DNA of 64,000 bases, taken from positions 36,364,991-36,428,990 of the forward strand of contig CM023535.1 of NCBI GenBank assembly GCA_013350335.1. The letters run 5' to 3'. Position numbers and translations under genes: made by a program. Source of the DNA: Chimonanthus salicifolius (taxonomy: Eukaryota; Streptophyta; Magnoliopsida; Laurales; Calycanthaceae). Below the pieces are notes generated by a model. The model was given only the letters and a program-made list of their open reading frames with translations, did no database searches and had not been told where the DNA came from. This document shows positions 46,939 to 60,420 of this stretch, one piece after another. Position 1 is the stretch's first letter, and every line of letters begins with the position of its first letter.

Positions 46939-48861
46939 TTTTGTGGTTAGGGTTTAGCGTTTAGGGTTTAGGGTTTAGGGTTTTAGGCTTTTAGGGTTTA
47001 GGGTTTAGGTTTAGGGTTTAGGGTTTTAGCGTTTTAGGATTTGAGGGTTTTAGGTTCTTAGGGTTTAGGGTTTTGAGTTTAGGGTTAGGGTTTAAGGTTC
47101 AGGATTTGGCGTTTAGTATTTAGGGTGGGGTTTAGGTTTTAGGATTTTAGGGTTTAGTGTTTTGGGTTTAGCGTTGAGGGTTTAGGATTGAGGGTTGAGG
47201 GTTCAAGGTTTAAGGTTTTGGGGTTTTAGTTTTTAGGGTTTTAGGGTTTAGGGTTTAGGGTTTAGGGTTTAGGGTTTAGGGTTTTAAGGTTTCAGGATTT
47301 TAGTGTTTTAGGGTTTTAGGTTTAGGGCTTAGGGTTTAAGATTTAGGGTTTAGGGTTTAGGGTTTAGGTTTTAGGGTATTAGGGTATTAGGGTTTTAGGG
47401 TTTAGCGTTTAGGGTTTAGGGTTTTAGGGTTTAGCGTTTAGGTTTAGGGTTGACGGTTTAGGGTTTAGGCTCTTAGGGCTTAGGGTTTTAGGATTTTAGG
47501 CCTTTAGGGTTTTAAGGTTTAGGGTTTCGGGTTTAGGGTTAGGGTTTAAGGCTCAGGGTTTAGGGATTAGTGTTTAGGGTTAGGGTTTAGGGTTTTAGGA
47601 TTTAAGGGTTTAGGGTTTAGGGTTTGGCGTTTAGGGTTCAGGGTTTAGGGTTTAAGGTTTAGGGTTTAGCAGTTAGGGTCATGGGATTTTAGGGTTTAGG
47701 GTTTCGGGTTTAGGGTTTAGGGTTTATGGTTTAGGGTTTAGGGATTAAGGTACAGGGTTTAGGGTTTTTGGTTCTGGGGTTTTAGGGTTGTAGGGTTTAG
47801 GGTTTAGGGTTTAGGGTTTTAGCGTTTTAGGATTTCAGGGTTTTAGGTTTTTAGGGTTTAGGGTTTAGGGTTTAGGGTAGGGTTTAAGGTTTAGGATTTA
47901 GCGTTTAGTGTCTAGGGTTTTAGGATTTTAGGGTTTAGTGTTTTGGGTTTAGCATTGAGGGTTTAGGGTTCAGAGTTCAGGGTTCAGGGTTTAGGGTTTA
48001 AGGTTTTGGGGTTTTAGGGTTTAGGGTTTTAGGGTTTTAGGGTTTAGGGTTTAGGGTTTAGGGTTTAGGGTTTAGGGTTTAGGCTTTAGGGTTTAGCGTT
48101 TTAGGGTTGAGGGTTTTAAGGTTTTAGGATTTTAGTGTTTTAGGATTTTAGGTCTTAGGGCTTAGGGTTTAGGATTTTAAGGTTTTAGGATTTTAGTGTT
48201 GTAGGGTTTTAGGTCTTAGGGCTTAGGGTTTAGGGTTTAGGGTTAGGGCTTAGGGTTTAGGGTTAGGGTTTAGGGTTTAGGGTTTAAGTTTTAGGGTATT
48301 GGGGTTTTAGGGTTTTAGGGTTAGGGTTTAGCGTTTAGGGTTTAGGGTTTAGGGTTTAGGATTTTACGATTTTAGGGTTTCAGGTTTAGGGTTGATGGTT
48401 GGGGTTTAGGCTCTTAGGGTTTAGGGTTTTAGGATTTTAGGCTTTTAGGGTTTTAAGGTTTAGGGTTTTGGGTTTAGGGTTCAGAGTTTAGGGATTAGTG
48501 TTTAGGGTTAGGGTTTAGAGTTTTAGGATTTGAGGGTTTAGGGTTTAGGGTTTGGCGTTTAGGGTTTGGGGTTTAGGGTTTAAGGTTTAGGGTTTAGCAG
48601 TTAGGATTTTGGGATTTTAGGGTTTAGGGTTTTAGGTTTAGGGTTTAGGGTTTATGGTTTAGGGTTTAGGGATTAGGGTTCAAGGTTTAGGGTTTATGGT
48701 TCTGGGGTTTTAGGGTTTAGGGTTTTAGGGTTGTAGGGTTTAGGGTTTAGGGTTTAGGGTTTTAGGGTTTAGGGTTTAGGGTTTAGGTTTAATGTTTTAG
48801 TTTAGGTTTTAGGGTTTTAGGGTTTAGGGTTTAGGGTTTAGGGTTAGGGTTTGGGGTTTAG
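46939..48861 (+). repeat. Telomere-like array, second block
   Basis: About 1.9 kb of degenerate TTTAGGG repeats, same strand orientation as 23,113-35,875. It starts directly at an LTR end and is interrupted at 48,862 by another LTR. It continues at 53,867 after that LTR. Confidence 0.92.
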
Positions 48862-49430
48862 TGTAACACCTCGGATTTTCAATTTATTATTGTAAATGAA
48901 AATTATCCATTTAATTTGTGAATATTAGTTATGGATCTTAAATTGGGTAAAGAGTTGGGTCACTGGCCCAATTAGGGCCCAACGGTTTTGGAATTGTTTT
49001 CAATAAAAAATAAATGGAGTTGAATTTAATAAGTAATGCAAATAGATAAATAAAGCAAGGAGATAATTGTGCATGGCCGAATATTGTTTATGCAATTTAA
49101 TGAGATACGCACGTAAAGGGATTGCTAAATAATAAAATGTCTAAGAGATATGAAATATCTAAGTGATGCACATAAGATCATTTAAAAGAGGCAACAAGGG
49201 GCACACGACCCTAAGGGGAATTTGATATCTTAAGCACCCTTTAAAAATAGGATCAAAGGGAGTCTTATAAGGAAAATGAAACAATGGCACATGGCAATTG
49301 CCACTTCAAAGAAGATAGGCCAAGTGGAGGTTTTAAACAAAGGGTGCACGGCAACTGCTATCTTGACACCTTTTAAAGATGGAACCAAGGGAAGATTATA
49401 AAAGAAAGAGGGGAGGGGCGCACGGCTCAT

Positions 49431-52400
49431 ATAAAATGAATGTCATGCCATGGGTGCATTATGTCATGTGTCCCACCCATCATAATGTCATATCCCCATT
49501 GACGGAAAAACGTCGTCAAGATATCCCCATGCTTGCTTCTCGGTCGCTCCGACAGAGCATGGACTCCGGTTATATCCTATCAGGCTATCCCCATGAATGC
49601 TTCTCGGTCGCCCCAACGGAGCATGGACTCCGGTTTGTTTATTTTTTTCCGCCCATGCCATGCATGAGATGTAGTGCATTATGCTATGTTATATATATAT
49701 AACTCATAGCATTAGTATAGGATTCATAGCCTTGCATCATACTATGTATATAAATCATAACCATTAAAACCCACCATAAAACATATCATATAACTAAATC
49801 ATAACCATTAAAACCCACCATAAAAACATATCATATAAATAAATCATAACCATTAAAACCCACCATAAAAACATATCATATAATTACCAAAAATAAGTCA
49901 AGAACCATCACTTAACAACTAATCCACAACTTACAAAAAGGTAGGAATCCTACCGAATATCGACTCGCGTCCTTTTTCGTTTTCGTCCGATAATTTCGGT
50001 CGCCGATCGCACACCGTTTGCGATGTCCCAGTACCTTATTATACAATACCAAATCAGTCCATATTTTATCCACGATTAAGTCCCTAACTGGTCACAAACT
50101 TAGATCCATTTATGTACCATTAACCATGTCATATGATCATTAAAATTTGCCATTTAATTAATCTAACCCTTATTCATTTAAACACATACCAAACCCCATA
50201 CTTAGCCCACCATTTGATCCATAATCTTGGATCCCTTAATGACCATTAACTAAGTTATAAGATTATCAAGAATGAGCCCTCAACTTAGCCTCATTAATGC
50301 ATGGACATAGATCCTAAACTTAGCCCATAGCATGACCTACAAATGGGTCATTAATTACGGTTTTGCCACTACCTCTCCTATGTTTAATCATTCATTTAAT
50401 CCATGCATAATTAAGTCCATAATTGATCTATAACCTAGATCCATTAGTGACCCATCAACCATATCATAGAATTATTAAAGTCAGCCACTTAATTGACTTC
50501 ATCCCCATTCATTTAATCATTTACATAAACCCTAATCTTGGCCCATAAAGTGGTTCTCATATGAATCATGGGTTCGGCCATACACCATGGTCGAACCCAT
50601 GATGTCTTTTCCTTATCTTTCATTGGACCTATTTACATTACTTAGGCCCAAAATGAATCCTCCCATGAGGGATTTTACATCATGCTTTTAAAACTATCAT
50701 TCTTCACCATAATTGAGTCCATTAACTTAGCCCTTATTCCATTCATTCTTCATGGTTCCAAAATACTTGATTCATCATTCATAGGTGATATTCAAGACAT
50801 AAAAACATTCACCTTCATCCACCACTTTTGAGGCCATTAAAGTCATTCTCATCTCCCATGATTTTCTCATTTAAAACCCCTTTAAAATTTACAATCATTT
50901 GACCCCTTTTTAAGCCTCTAAATCATTAAGATATTACTCTATAGTTCCCATTCTTTCAAACTCATTTAAGACCATCATCACATCATCATAGGGTTCATTA
51001 TCCATTCATGCCTTTTGAGGCCATAAAAATATTTACATTCATCTATGGATTCCATCATAAAAACTTTTTTCAAAAATTAGCTACATTTAATCATTAAAAT
51101 CTTAAAACCCTAATTCATTCTCCATGGCTTCCATTCTTATAAAACCCTAAAAATCATACATCAATTACCATGGGGTTCGGCCATAGTACATGGCCGAACC
51201 CTATGGTCCATCAATCCACTTCAAAACCCATACTCCCATGCTTAATCCATTTTAATTACATAATGTTCTTAATCCTTTTATTTTCTTAACCTAATTTACC
51301 CATTTAGGGTTTTGTCCATTTTCATCCTTCCATTGGATGGATTTGAGATCCAAGGCCTATGATGTTTTGGCCATCACCAAATCCAAGAAATGGATTCCAA
51401 ATCTTAAACCCTAAAAAAAAATCCAAATCTCTTGTTTTAGAAATACTCACAATCCGGTCGGCTCCTCCGACTTTCTTTCTCCTCTTGATCTCCTTGGCCT
51501 TCTCTTCTCTTCTTCTCCTTGATCTTTGGGTTAAGATGCTTGATCAAGATGGAGTCTCCAAGGTTTGGGTTTGGCTAAGGTAGGGTTAGATTTTGAGAGA
51601 GGGAAGAGAGGAGATGAGAGGAAGAACTACCCAAGATCTTGAGTGATGGACTTATGCTTGCAATTCCTTCTCTTTTCTTCTCTTCTTCTTCCAAGTTTTT
51701 TCTTTTCTTTTCTTTTCCTTGGGTGAGGGACGTTCTTGAGAGAGTAAGAAAGAGAGAAAGAAAAATGAGAGTGAAATGAAGAGAGGAGAGAAAAACCTAT
51801 CTCATTTTTTGGTTGGGTAATTAATTCCTCTACCTACCACACATAGATTAATGTGTATTAGTGGTGGTAGTTGGGCTAAAACCTTTATCCTTAGCCCATA
51901 GTTTAAACTTGTGTTTCTTTAAGTAGTTTGTGTTTCTTAGAGTGGTTTTGACCATTTGACCATTTGACCATGATTAGACTAGCTTAATTAACTTAATTAA
52001 TTAGGTTATTAAATTAAGCTAATTAACTCCCACTTATCTCTTTTAATTTCCTTAATTCTTTCTCCATTACTCCACCCATGGTTGACTAAGTCAACCATGG
52101 TGGCCGGCCCCACCAATCCTTGGTCCAATTAATATTAATTTAGATGATTTAATTTCCAAATCAATCCATTTCTCTTATTGGATCACCATTGGGCCCATGG
52201 CCCAATTAAATTCACCCTTACCCATTTACCTTAGGGCTTACCTCAACTTAATCCATTGGGTCCCAAATGGGTATTGGGCCCAATCTGACCATCCTTGGCC
52301 CAATTGACCACCATTGACCCTTTAAGTAAACTTAAATCCAATCCATAATCCATTGGGCCCTGGTTGGGCCTTTGTCCACATTTTGACCCATTTACTATCT

Positions 52401-52482
52401 ATTCCATCCAATTTCCAATTTCCACCATAAAAAAATAAATAATAACACATATATATTACTTTACAAATTTCGGGCCCTTACA
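49431..52482 (-). mobile_element. Inverted LTR fragment inside the solo LTR
   Basis: On the minus strand this begins at 52,482 with TGTAAGGGCCCGAAATTTG, a complete LTR 5' end, and runs to ~49,431, lacking the 3' ~0.6 kb seen in 56,156-56,733. It carries the LTR hairpin at 50,571 and 51,174, the GGTAGGA-A-TCCTACC inverted repeat near 49,940 and the pyrimidine-rich tract near 51,660. There is no target duplication at its edges, so recombination seems more likely than simple insertion. Confidence 0.8.
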
Positions 52483-52829
52483 CCCATGGGGTTTTGTTTA
52501 TGGACTTAGAACATTGAAAATCAAGTGGGACTTAGTTATGATTAATTATTATATTATAAGGTAATGGGACCTCACAAGGCGTTTACTATCGTGAGAGGTC
52601 TTTGGTAGGATTCCACCTCTTTGAAACCATGGGTTTATGTACATTGTTTTTATCTTGATTTGATGAATTTATATTGCAAAGGATATGTTTCAGAATGTGA
52701 GTTTTAAATGCTATGTTTATATGATAAAATAGCATGTGTTTTTTATGTTTCAAGTATGAGCTTTTAAATGCTATGATTTGCATAATTACATAGCATGTGG
52801 ACATTTGCATCTCATGCATGGCATGGGAG

Positions 52830-53090
52830 GAATGAACTGTAACCGGAGACCCACACTCCATCGGGGCGTCCGTAAAACATTCGTGGGGGGATACCTTGAT
52901 GAGGAGCATTCCATCAAGAGGATTCTATGTATGAAATGTAACCGGAGATCCACATTCTGTCGGGGCGTCCGTAATAGAATCGTGGGGGATACCTTGATGA
53001 GGAGCATTCCATCAAGAGGATACTATGTATGAAATGTAATCGGAGGGTCCACACTCCGTTGGGGCGTCCGAAAGACCTATGTGGTGGGTA
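52830..53090 (+). repeat. ~100-bp tandem repeat in the LTR
   Basis: Two to three units beginning near AACCGGAG, containing CGGGGCGTCCG and the hairpin CTTGATG...CATCAAG at 52,895-52,918 and 52,993-53,016 (period 98). A single-unit version is at 46,168-46,285. Confidence 0.8.
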
Positions 53091-53866
53091 CTTTTATGTA
53101 CATGTGATGGGTGGGACTCATTGCATATGATAGCATGGCATGGCATTGAATCGGCATGATTATGATCTTTATTATCATGCAAGGTTTCTGGGTTTTATCG
53201 GTATGATTGGATCTCTATTATCATACACTGTTTTGGATACGATGCTTTATAAGTTATGGTATGATTTATTATAACTGGATTTGATATATATTATATCTGG
53301 ATTTTTGGTACTAACTCATGTGCTAACCCTAATTGGAATACCTACTGGGCTCGTTGTTCTAACGCCCTACTTCTACCCTACTTGATGATATAGGAAACAA
53401 GGGGAACGATGAACGCGAAACGGGCTAGGCATAGGTGCTTGGAGGATTATAGTTTATATTTTGTTTAAGATACTCGTGGGCTTGTATATTGAGTATCTAG
53501 AATTCGGATTGTAATAACTTAGATGAATTTGCTATGGCTGGATATTTTATTGGATAATTGCGTTATGATAATGATGATTAAGGACTTGACGTACTTTGCT
53601 ATCTGAATGGAATAGAACTGTGTTCTAATTATGTTTCCGCATATTATGATTTTTATTCCGCATGTTTATATTGCTATGTGTGAACCGTTTTCATGTATTG
53701 AGTCCATGCAGACATAGGGCTGGCCAGTTAAGGGTCGGACTTTGGAAGTTCGGACTTAGCTCGCGTCGTGACGTCCCGCTCTCTATCACTCTTCATTGTT
53801 ATAAAAAAAAAAAAAAGTAGACTCTGATTTACGGGAAGAAGCGAGTGAAAAGGGCGGGGCGTTACA

Positions 53867-54062
53867 TTTAGGGTTTAGGCTTTTAGGGTTTAGGGTTTTA
53901 CTGTTTTAGGGGTTTAGTGTTTAGAGATTAGGGTTTAGGGTTTAGAGTTTATGGTTCAGGGTTTTAGGGTTTTATGGTTTTAGGGTTTTAGGGTTGTGGG
54001 TTTCAGAATTTAGGGTTTACGGTTTTAGGGTTTTATGGATTAGGGTTTAGGGTTTATGGTTT
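53867..54062 (+). repeat. Telomere-like array, third block
   Basis: About 200 bp of degenerate TTTAGGG sequence, the right flank of the solo LTR insertion. It joins a truncated minus-strand LTR at about 54,063. Confidence 0.9.
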
Positions 54063-55515
54063 ACCTCAATTATTTACCATGGGGTTCGGCCATACTACAT
54101 GGCCGAACCCTATGGCCTTTGATTTCTTCACCAATCCTCACTTCCAAAAATATTTACATATATCCATTGCTTAATCAATTTAACTACACAATATCCTTAA
54201 TCCATTTATTTTTTTCTTAACCCTAATTTACCCATTAGGGTTTTGTCCACTTTCCATCCTTCCATTTGATGGATTTAAAGTCCAAAGCCTATGATCATTT
54301 GGCCACCATCAATTTTAACAAAAATGAATCCCAAATCTTAAACCCTAAAAATTCAAATCTCTTGTTTAGGAAACACTTACAATCCATCGTCTCCTCCGAC
54401 TTTCGCCACTCTCGTTGGCTTCCTTAGCCTCCTTTCTCCTTCTTCTTGATCTTTGGTCGGCCAAGATGCTTGATCAACGGTGAAAACCTCCAAGCTTAGG
54501 GTCAGCTAAGGTAGGGTTAGATTTGAGAGAGAGAAGGGAGGAGAGGATAAAGAGATGTCTAGCTTCCTTGGCCTTGAGGTGGAGGGCCCAAGCTTAACCC
54601 TTTCTTCTCTTTTTCTCTTCTTCTTTTCTTCTCTTCCAAATTTTTCTTCTTTTTTTTTTTCTTAGAGATGAGGGACGGCATGAAAGAGTGGAAGAGATGG
54701 AGAGTGAGATGAGGGTGAAATGGAGAGAATAAGATAAAAACTTATCTTATCTCTTTGGGTTGCTTTAGTTATACTTTACATTAACTCTCCCAACCACCCC
54801 ACATGAGATATTTCTCATGCTTTATTGGTTTTTGCTTTATGCTTTAAGACTTATGGTGGTGGTTGAGATAAACCACCGCCCAACGTTTTTTTTTTTTTTT
54901 TGATGCCTTAAAGATGAGATGGTTTGGGTCTCCCACCTTTGACCATCTTTTTAATTATCTTAATTAATTTATTAATTCGATCATTGGGTTAAGTTAATTA
55001 ATTCCCCCTTAATTTAATTCCATCAAATTTCCTCTATGAAATCCACCCATGGTTGACCAAGTCAACCATGGTGGCCGGCCCCACCAATTCTTTGGTCCAC
55101 ACGCCACCTCACTTGATGAGGTGGAGGTGGGTCCCAATTGGCCACATCACCTTGGCTTACTTCACATTAACTTAGGTGATTTAAATTTAATTCAACCCAT
55201 TCCAACTAATTGAACCACCCTTGGGCCCATGGCCCAATTACATTCATCCTTACCCATTTATCTTAGAGTTTACATTATCTTGACCCATTGGGTTTCAAAT
55301 GGGTATTGGGCCCAATTTAACCATCCTTGGCCCAATTGACCATTATTGACCCCTTAAATGAATTTACATCCAATCCATAGTCTATTGGGCCATACTTAGG
55401 CTTTTGTCCAAAATTTTGGTCCATTTACCCTTTATTCCACCAATTTTCCCAATTTTCATCATTAAAATAAATAATATTCAAATATTCATTGATTTACAAA
55501 TTCTGGGCCATTACA
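54063..55515 (-). mobile_element. Truncated minus-strand LTR between telomere-like blocks
   Basis: The LTR 5' end is complete on the minus strand (begins TGTAATGGCCCAGAATTTG at 55,515). The 3' part is missing; the fragment ends near 54,063, just past a perfect hairpin (54,083-54,109). It contains the inverted telomere-like motif at 54,219-54,242. Confidence 0.85.
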
Positions 55516-56155
55516 TAGGGTTTTAGGGTTTTAGGATTTTAGGGATTTAGGGTTTAGGATTTGGGGTTAAGGCTTTTAGGGTTTAGGGTTTAGGATTTGG
55601 GGTTAAGGCTTTTAGGGTTTAGGGTTTTTGGATTTTAGGGTTTTTGGGTTGGAGAGTTTAGGGTTTGGGGTTAGGGTTTAAGGTTTAGGGTTTGGGGTTT
55701 AGGATTTAGGGTTTTTGGGTCGCAGGGTTTTAGGGTTTAGGGTTAGGGTTTAAGGTTTAGGGTTTAGGCTTTAGGGTTTAGGGTTTTAGGATTTAGGATT
55801 TACGGTTTAAGGTCTTTGGGTTTTTGGCTTTTAGGGTTTTAGGGTTTAGTGTGGGGTTTTTGGGTTAAGGGTTTAGGGTTTTAGGGTTTTAGGGTCTTAG
55901 GGTTTAGGGTTTTAGGGTCTTAGGGTTTAGAGCTTTAAGGTTTTAGGGTTTTAGGGTTTTAGTGTTTTAGGGTTTAGAGTACGGTGTTTAGGGTTTTAGG
56001 ATTTTAGGGTTTAGGGTTTTGGGTTTTGGGTTTTAGGGTTTAGCTTTAGGGTTTTAGGATTTAAGTGTTTTAGGGTTTTAGGGTTTAGCGTTAAGGGTTT
56101 AGGGTCTTAGGGTTTTAGGGTTTTAGGGTTTAGGGTTTAGGTTTTAGGCTTTTTC
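55516..56155 (+). repeat. Telomere-like array, fourth block
   Basis: About 640 bp of degenerate TTTAGGG repeats, same orientation as the others, ending at an LTR terminus at 56,156. Confidence 0.92.
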
Positions 56156-59100
56156 TGTAACGCCCGCCCCTTTTCACCGAAAATTAGAGTCTATTTTTTT
56201 TCTTTGAAATAACAAGTGACATAGGGCGCGGACGTCACGACGCGAGTTAAGTCCTAAAGCCCGGCCCTTAACTGGCCAACCCTACATGTGCGTGGAACGA
56301 AGTCCATGAAGAATAATTCACACGTAGAAAGCAAGCTTGTGGAATATTAAAACTAAGTGCGGAATTATCAATAGAGACTATCCTATATATTTGAGATAAC
56401 AGGGAAGATACATTCATTTAATTACGAAAATACCTCAACAACATAATATCCAAAATAACCTGCAAAACATAGCAATTAATCTAAAATATCACATTCCGAC
56501 GGGCTAAGCTATCAAATACATTTCCAAAGTAAACTTGAATAAACTAAGTAGTCTGTCTCCTCAAGCTCCTAAGTTTGGCTCCCGTCTCGTCCTTCTACTC
56601 TGCCGTCTCCTGCGTCATCAGCTAGGGTAGAAGTAGGGCGTTAGACAACACGCCCAGTAGGACTCCGAATAGGGCTAGCACATGGATTAGTAATCACAAA
56701 ACATATGGATAGTAATAAAGTGACAACCATAGAATGAATGCAATGCCATGGGTGTCTTATGTCATGTATCCCACCCATTATCCATACCATCATACTGCCA
56801 TATCCCCCTTGACGGAAAAACCTCGTCAAGATATAAACAATCACAAATTATTCCCCTTGACGGCAAAACCTCGTCAAGATATAACCAATCACAAATTATC
56901 CCCCTTGACGGCAAAACCTCGTCAAGATATAACCAATCACAAATTATTCCCCTTGACAGTAAAACCTCGTCAAGATATAACCAATCACAAATTATCCCCC
57001 TTCACGGCAAAACCTCGTCTAGATATAACCAATCACAAATTATCCCCCTTGACGGGAAGGCCTTGTCATGGTGTCCCCATGTTTGCTTCTCGGTCGCCCC
57101 GACGGAGCATGGACTCCGGTTTCATTTCATCTCTCCCATGCCATATCCCTCCCATGTCATGCATGAGATGTAGATGCCATATGCCATGTAACATATGTAA
57201 ATCATAGTCATAAAACCCATCTTAAAACTATCACATGATTACCAAACTAAATCAAAGGAAAACCATCACATAATACTTAATCCAAAATCCATCATAAAAC
57301 AACCCACATGATTACCAAAATAAATTAAAGGAAACATTACATAATACTTAATCCAAAACCCATCATAAACAATCACCTGATTACCAAAATAAATTAAAGG
57401 AAAACGATCACAAAATACTTAATCCGTGGCTTACAAAAAGGTAGGAATCCTACCGAATACCGACTCGCGTCCTTTTTTACTTCCGTCCGATGATCCGGTT
57501 GCAGATCACGCACCGCTTGCGATGTCCGGTACCTTATTATACATTATCAATTAGTCCATGTTTTCAACCATTATTAAGTCCATTAATCATACCTTAGTGA
57601 GGTTCGGCCATACACCATGACCGAACCTCACTATGTAGTTTTGTGGGTTCCGTTTAATCCATTAAATATTTTAATTATATGAGTCCAAAACTCAATCACT
57701 CTAGGCTTTATTAATCACATATAAAGTTATTACTTAGAGTCCCTTAGTCCATGATCATCTCCCATAGGTTTCTTCATTTTTGCCAATATTTACGGTTTTG
57801 CCACTACCCTTTTTCCATGACTAATCACTCATTTATCCATGTACATTATGGTCCATAATTGATCCATACCTTAGACCCATTAATGATCCATAAATTAGGT
57901 CCGTCAATGACCCCTCAACCATGTCATAAAATCATTGAAATCAACCATTTAATTTACTTAACCTTTATTCATTCAACACATATATAACCCCATACTTAGC
58001 CCATCAATTGATCCATAGACTTGGATCCCTTAATGACTCCTTAGCCATAACATCATCACAAATTAGCCACTTGATTTTCTAATCCCCATTAATTAATCCA
58101 TACGCATATACCTTAACCTTAGTCCATCAATTGGTTCACAAAATGGGTCCATTGATGTCTCATTAACCATGACACAACCACATTAGAAATCAATCATTTA
58201 ATTAACCTAATCTCCATCCATTTAAACATACTCAAAACCTTCAAAATCATTAATAACTAGTCCATTAGTGACCCATTTAATCATGCCATAATATCATTAA
58301 AACAACCCTTTTTTCTTAACTTAATCCACATTAATTAACCACATACATAAACCCTTTCTTATCCCACAAAAATGACTTATAATCAAATCATCATTCTTAG
58401 CCACATCTTGGGTCCATAATTGACCCATCACCTATATCACAAGATCATTTATATCAGCCATTTAATTTAACCTAAACTCCATTCATTTAAACTTATACAT
58501 ACACATTAGTCTTAGGCCAAAAATGATCTACCATTGGGTTCATTAAAATCAGCCCTTTTTAACTTAACCAAATCCCCATTTTCCTTGGTCTTTGGTTACA
58601 CATTAGATTCATCATAAGTCCCTCCATTGAGAGAACCTAAACCATACATTTGATTCATCATTCCTTAATCACATTTAAGTCCATTAACTTAACCACATTC
58701 CCATCCCAACTATCAACATTAGGTTCACATTGGTCCATCAACACCACCAACATTCCCCATTTATTTTTCCATAATTCATAACCATTAAATCCACCATTTG
58801 ATCACCATAGGATTCGGCCATACACCATGGCCAAACCCATGGTTCATGATCCATCATTTTCTATGCCTCTTTTCACACACTCCATGATTTTTCCTCATTT
58901 AAACCCCTTTAAATTTTCCAACATTTAATCATTTATAACCCTAAAAATCATAATCATTCTCCATGGCTTTAAACCTTAAAACCCAAATTAAAAATCATAC
59001 ATACCTATCACCCACCATGGGGTTCGGCCATACTACATGGCCAAACCCTATGGCCCATAATTTTTCTTCCAAATTTACATAATTCCATGCTTAAATAATT

Positions 59101-60420
59101 TAAATACATTACATCCTTAATCCATTTATTTTTCCTTAACCCTAATTTACCCATTTAGGGTTTGCCCATCTTTCCATCCTTCCATTTGATGGATTTGAGA
59201 TCCAAGGCCATGACTTGGCCACCTCTAAATCCAAGAAATGGATTTTATAGCCTCTTAAACCCTAAGAAAAATCCAAATCTCTTGTTTTAGAAAAATACTT
59301 ACAATCCGTTGTGTCCTCCTACTTTCTTTGCTCCCGTCGGACTCCTTGGCCTCCTTTCTTCTTCCTCTCCTTGTTTGATCCACTAAGATGCTTGATCAAG
59401 ATGAAAAACCTCCAAGCTTAGGTTCGACTATCATGGTGTGTTTGAGAGAGGGAGAGGAGGAGAGGATGGGAAGACTAACCCAAGGTCTTGGTTTTTGCAC
59501 TTTTCCTCTCTTTTCTTCTCTTATTCTCTTCCTTTCTTAATTTCCTTCTTCTCTTCTCCTTCTTCTTTTTTTTTTCTTAGAGTGGAACGACCATGAGAGA
59601 GTGGGAGAGATGGAGAGAGTGAAAAAAAATGAGGATGGGATAAGATGAAAACCCATCTTATCCCAAGGTTTTCTTAAGCTACACTTTACCATAAATTTCC
59701 CACCAACCACCCAAGATATTTTCCATGCTTTATGACCCAACCACCATTATCCAACGTTTTTTGATGCCTTAAGATAAGATGGCTTTTGGTTTTCCACCTT
59801 TTGACCACTTGACCTCATTTGAATAATTTAATCATTTAATTAATTAGATAATTACCTTAGGTTAATTAACTAATTAATTAATTGGATCATTAGGTTAAGT
59901 TAATTAATTCCACTTTAACTTAATTCCATTTACTTAAATTGCCTTCATACATCTACCCATGGTTGACCAATTCAACCATGGTGGCCGGCCCCACCAATCC
60001 TTGGTCCACACGCCACCTCACTTGGTGACGTGGAGGTGGGTCCCAGTCGGCCACATCACCTTGATCTAATTACAATTAACTTAGGTGATTTAAACCCATT
60101 CCATACATTCCCACTTATTGGATCACCATTGGGCCCATGGCCCAATTACATTTACCTCCTGCCCATTTACCTTAGGGCTTACACCAACTTGATCCATTGG
60201 GTCCCAAGTGGGTATTGGGCCCAATTTGACCAGCCTTAGCCCAATTGACCATCATTGACCCTTTAAATGAATTAAAATCCAATTCATAGTCCATTGGGCC
60301 ATACTTAGGCCTTTGCCCATATCTTGATCCATTCACCATTTATTCCATCAAATTTCCAATTTCCACCATTAAAACAAATAATAACCACATATATTGATTT
60401 ACAAATTCCGGGCCATTACA
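56156..60420 (-). mobile_element. Complete minus-strand LTR (4,265 bp)
   Basis: On the minus strand it begins TGTAATGGCCCGGAATTTG at 60,420 and ends GGCGGGCGTTACA at 56,156. It holds a 48-bp tandem repeat (56,806-57,070), hairpins (57,601, 58,811, 59,021), the GGTAGGA-A-TCCTACC inverted repeat near 57,440 and an inverted telomere-like motif at 59,138-59,162. The flanks TTTTC and TTAAT do not match, so no target duplication survives. Open frames of 141-157 codons over the 48-bp repeat are by-products. Confidence 0.88.
56806..57070 (-). repeat. 48-bp tandem repeat with internal hairpin
   Basis: CCTCGTCAAG recurs at 56,821, 56,869, 56,917, 56,965 and 57,013 (the last with one change), an exact 48-bp period. 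Most units carry CTTGACG and CGTCAAG separated by 9 nt, a 7-bp perfect stem. The period is a multiple of three, so the repeat keeps frames open. Confidence 0.9.

Larger units (their letters stand above)
48862..53866 (+). mobile_element. Composite solo LTR inserted in the telomere-like array
   Basis: Starts TGTAACACCTCGG at 48,862 and ends GGGGCGTTACA at 53,866, flanked on both sides by TTTAG (48,857-48,861 and 53,867-53,871), a perfect 5-bp target-site duplication. No internal coding region is left, so it is a solo LTR. The outer parts (48,862-49,430 and 52,483-53,866) are plus-strand LTR; the middle is an inverted LTR fragment replacing about 1.7 kb of the expected LTR. Confidence 0.85.

Noticed and set aside
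56806..57070. CRISPR-like array
   Set aside because: Period 48 bp, but the whole unit is repeated with no unique spacers, and the setting is a plant LTR.
56734..57207. Two overlapping frames of 141-157 codons with 16-residue repeats
   Set aside because: They lie over a 48-bp tandem repeat inside an LTR; the repeat length is a multiple of three, which keeps frames open.
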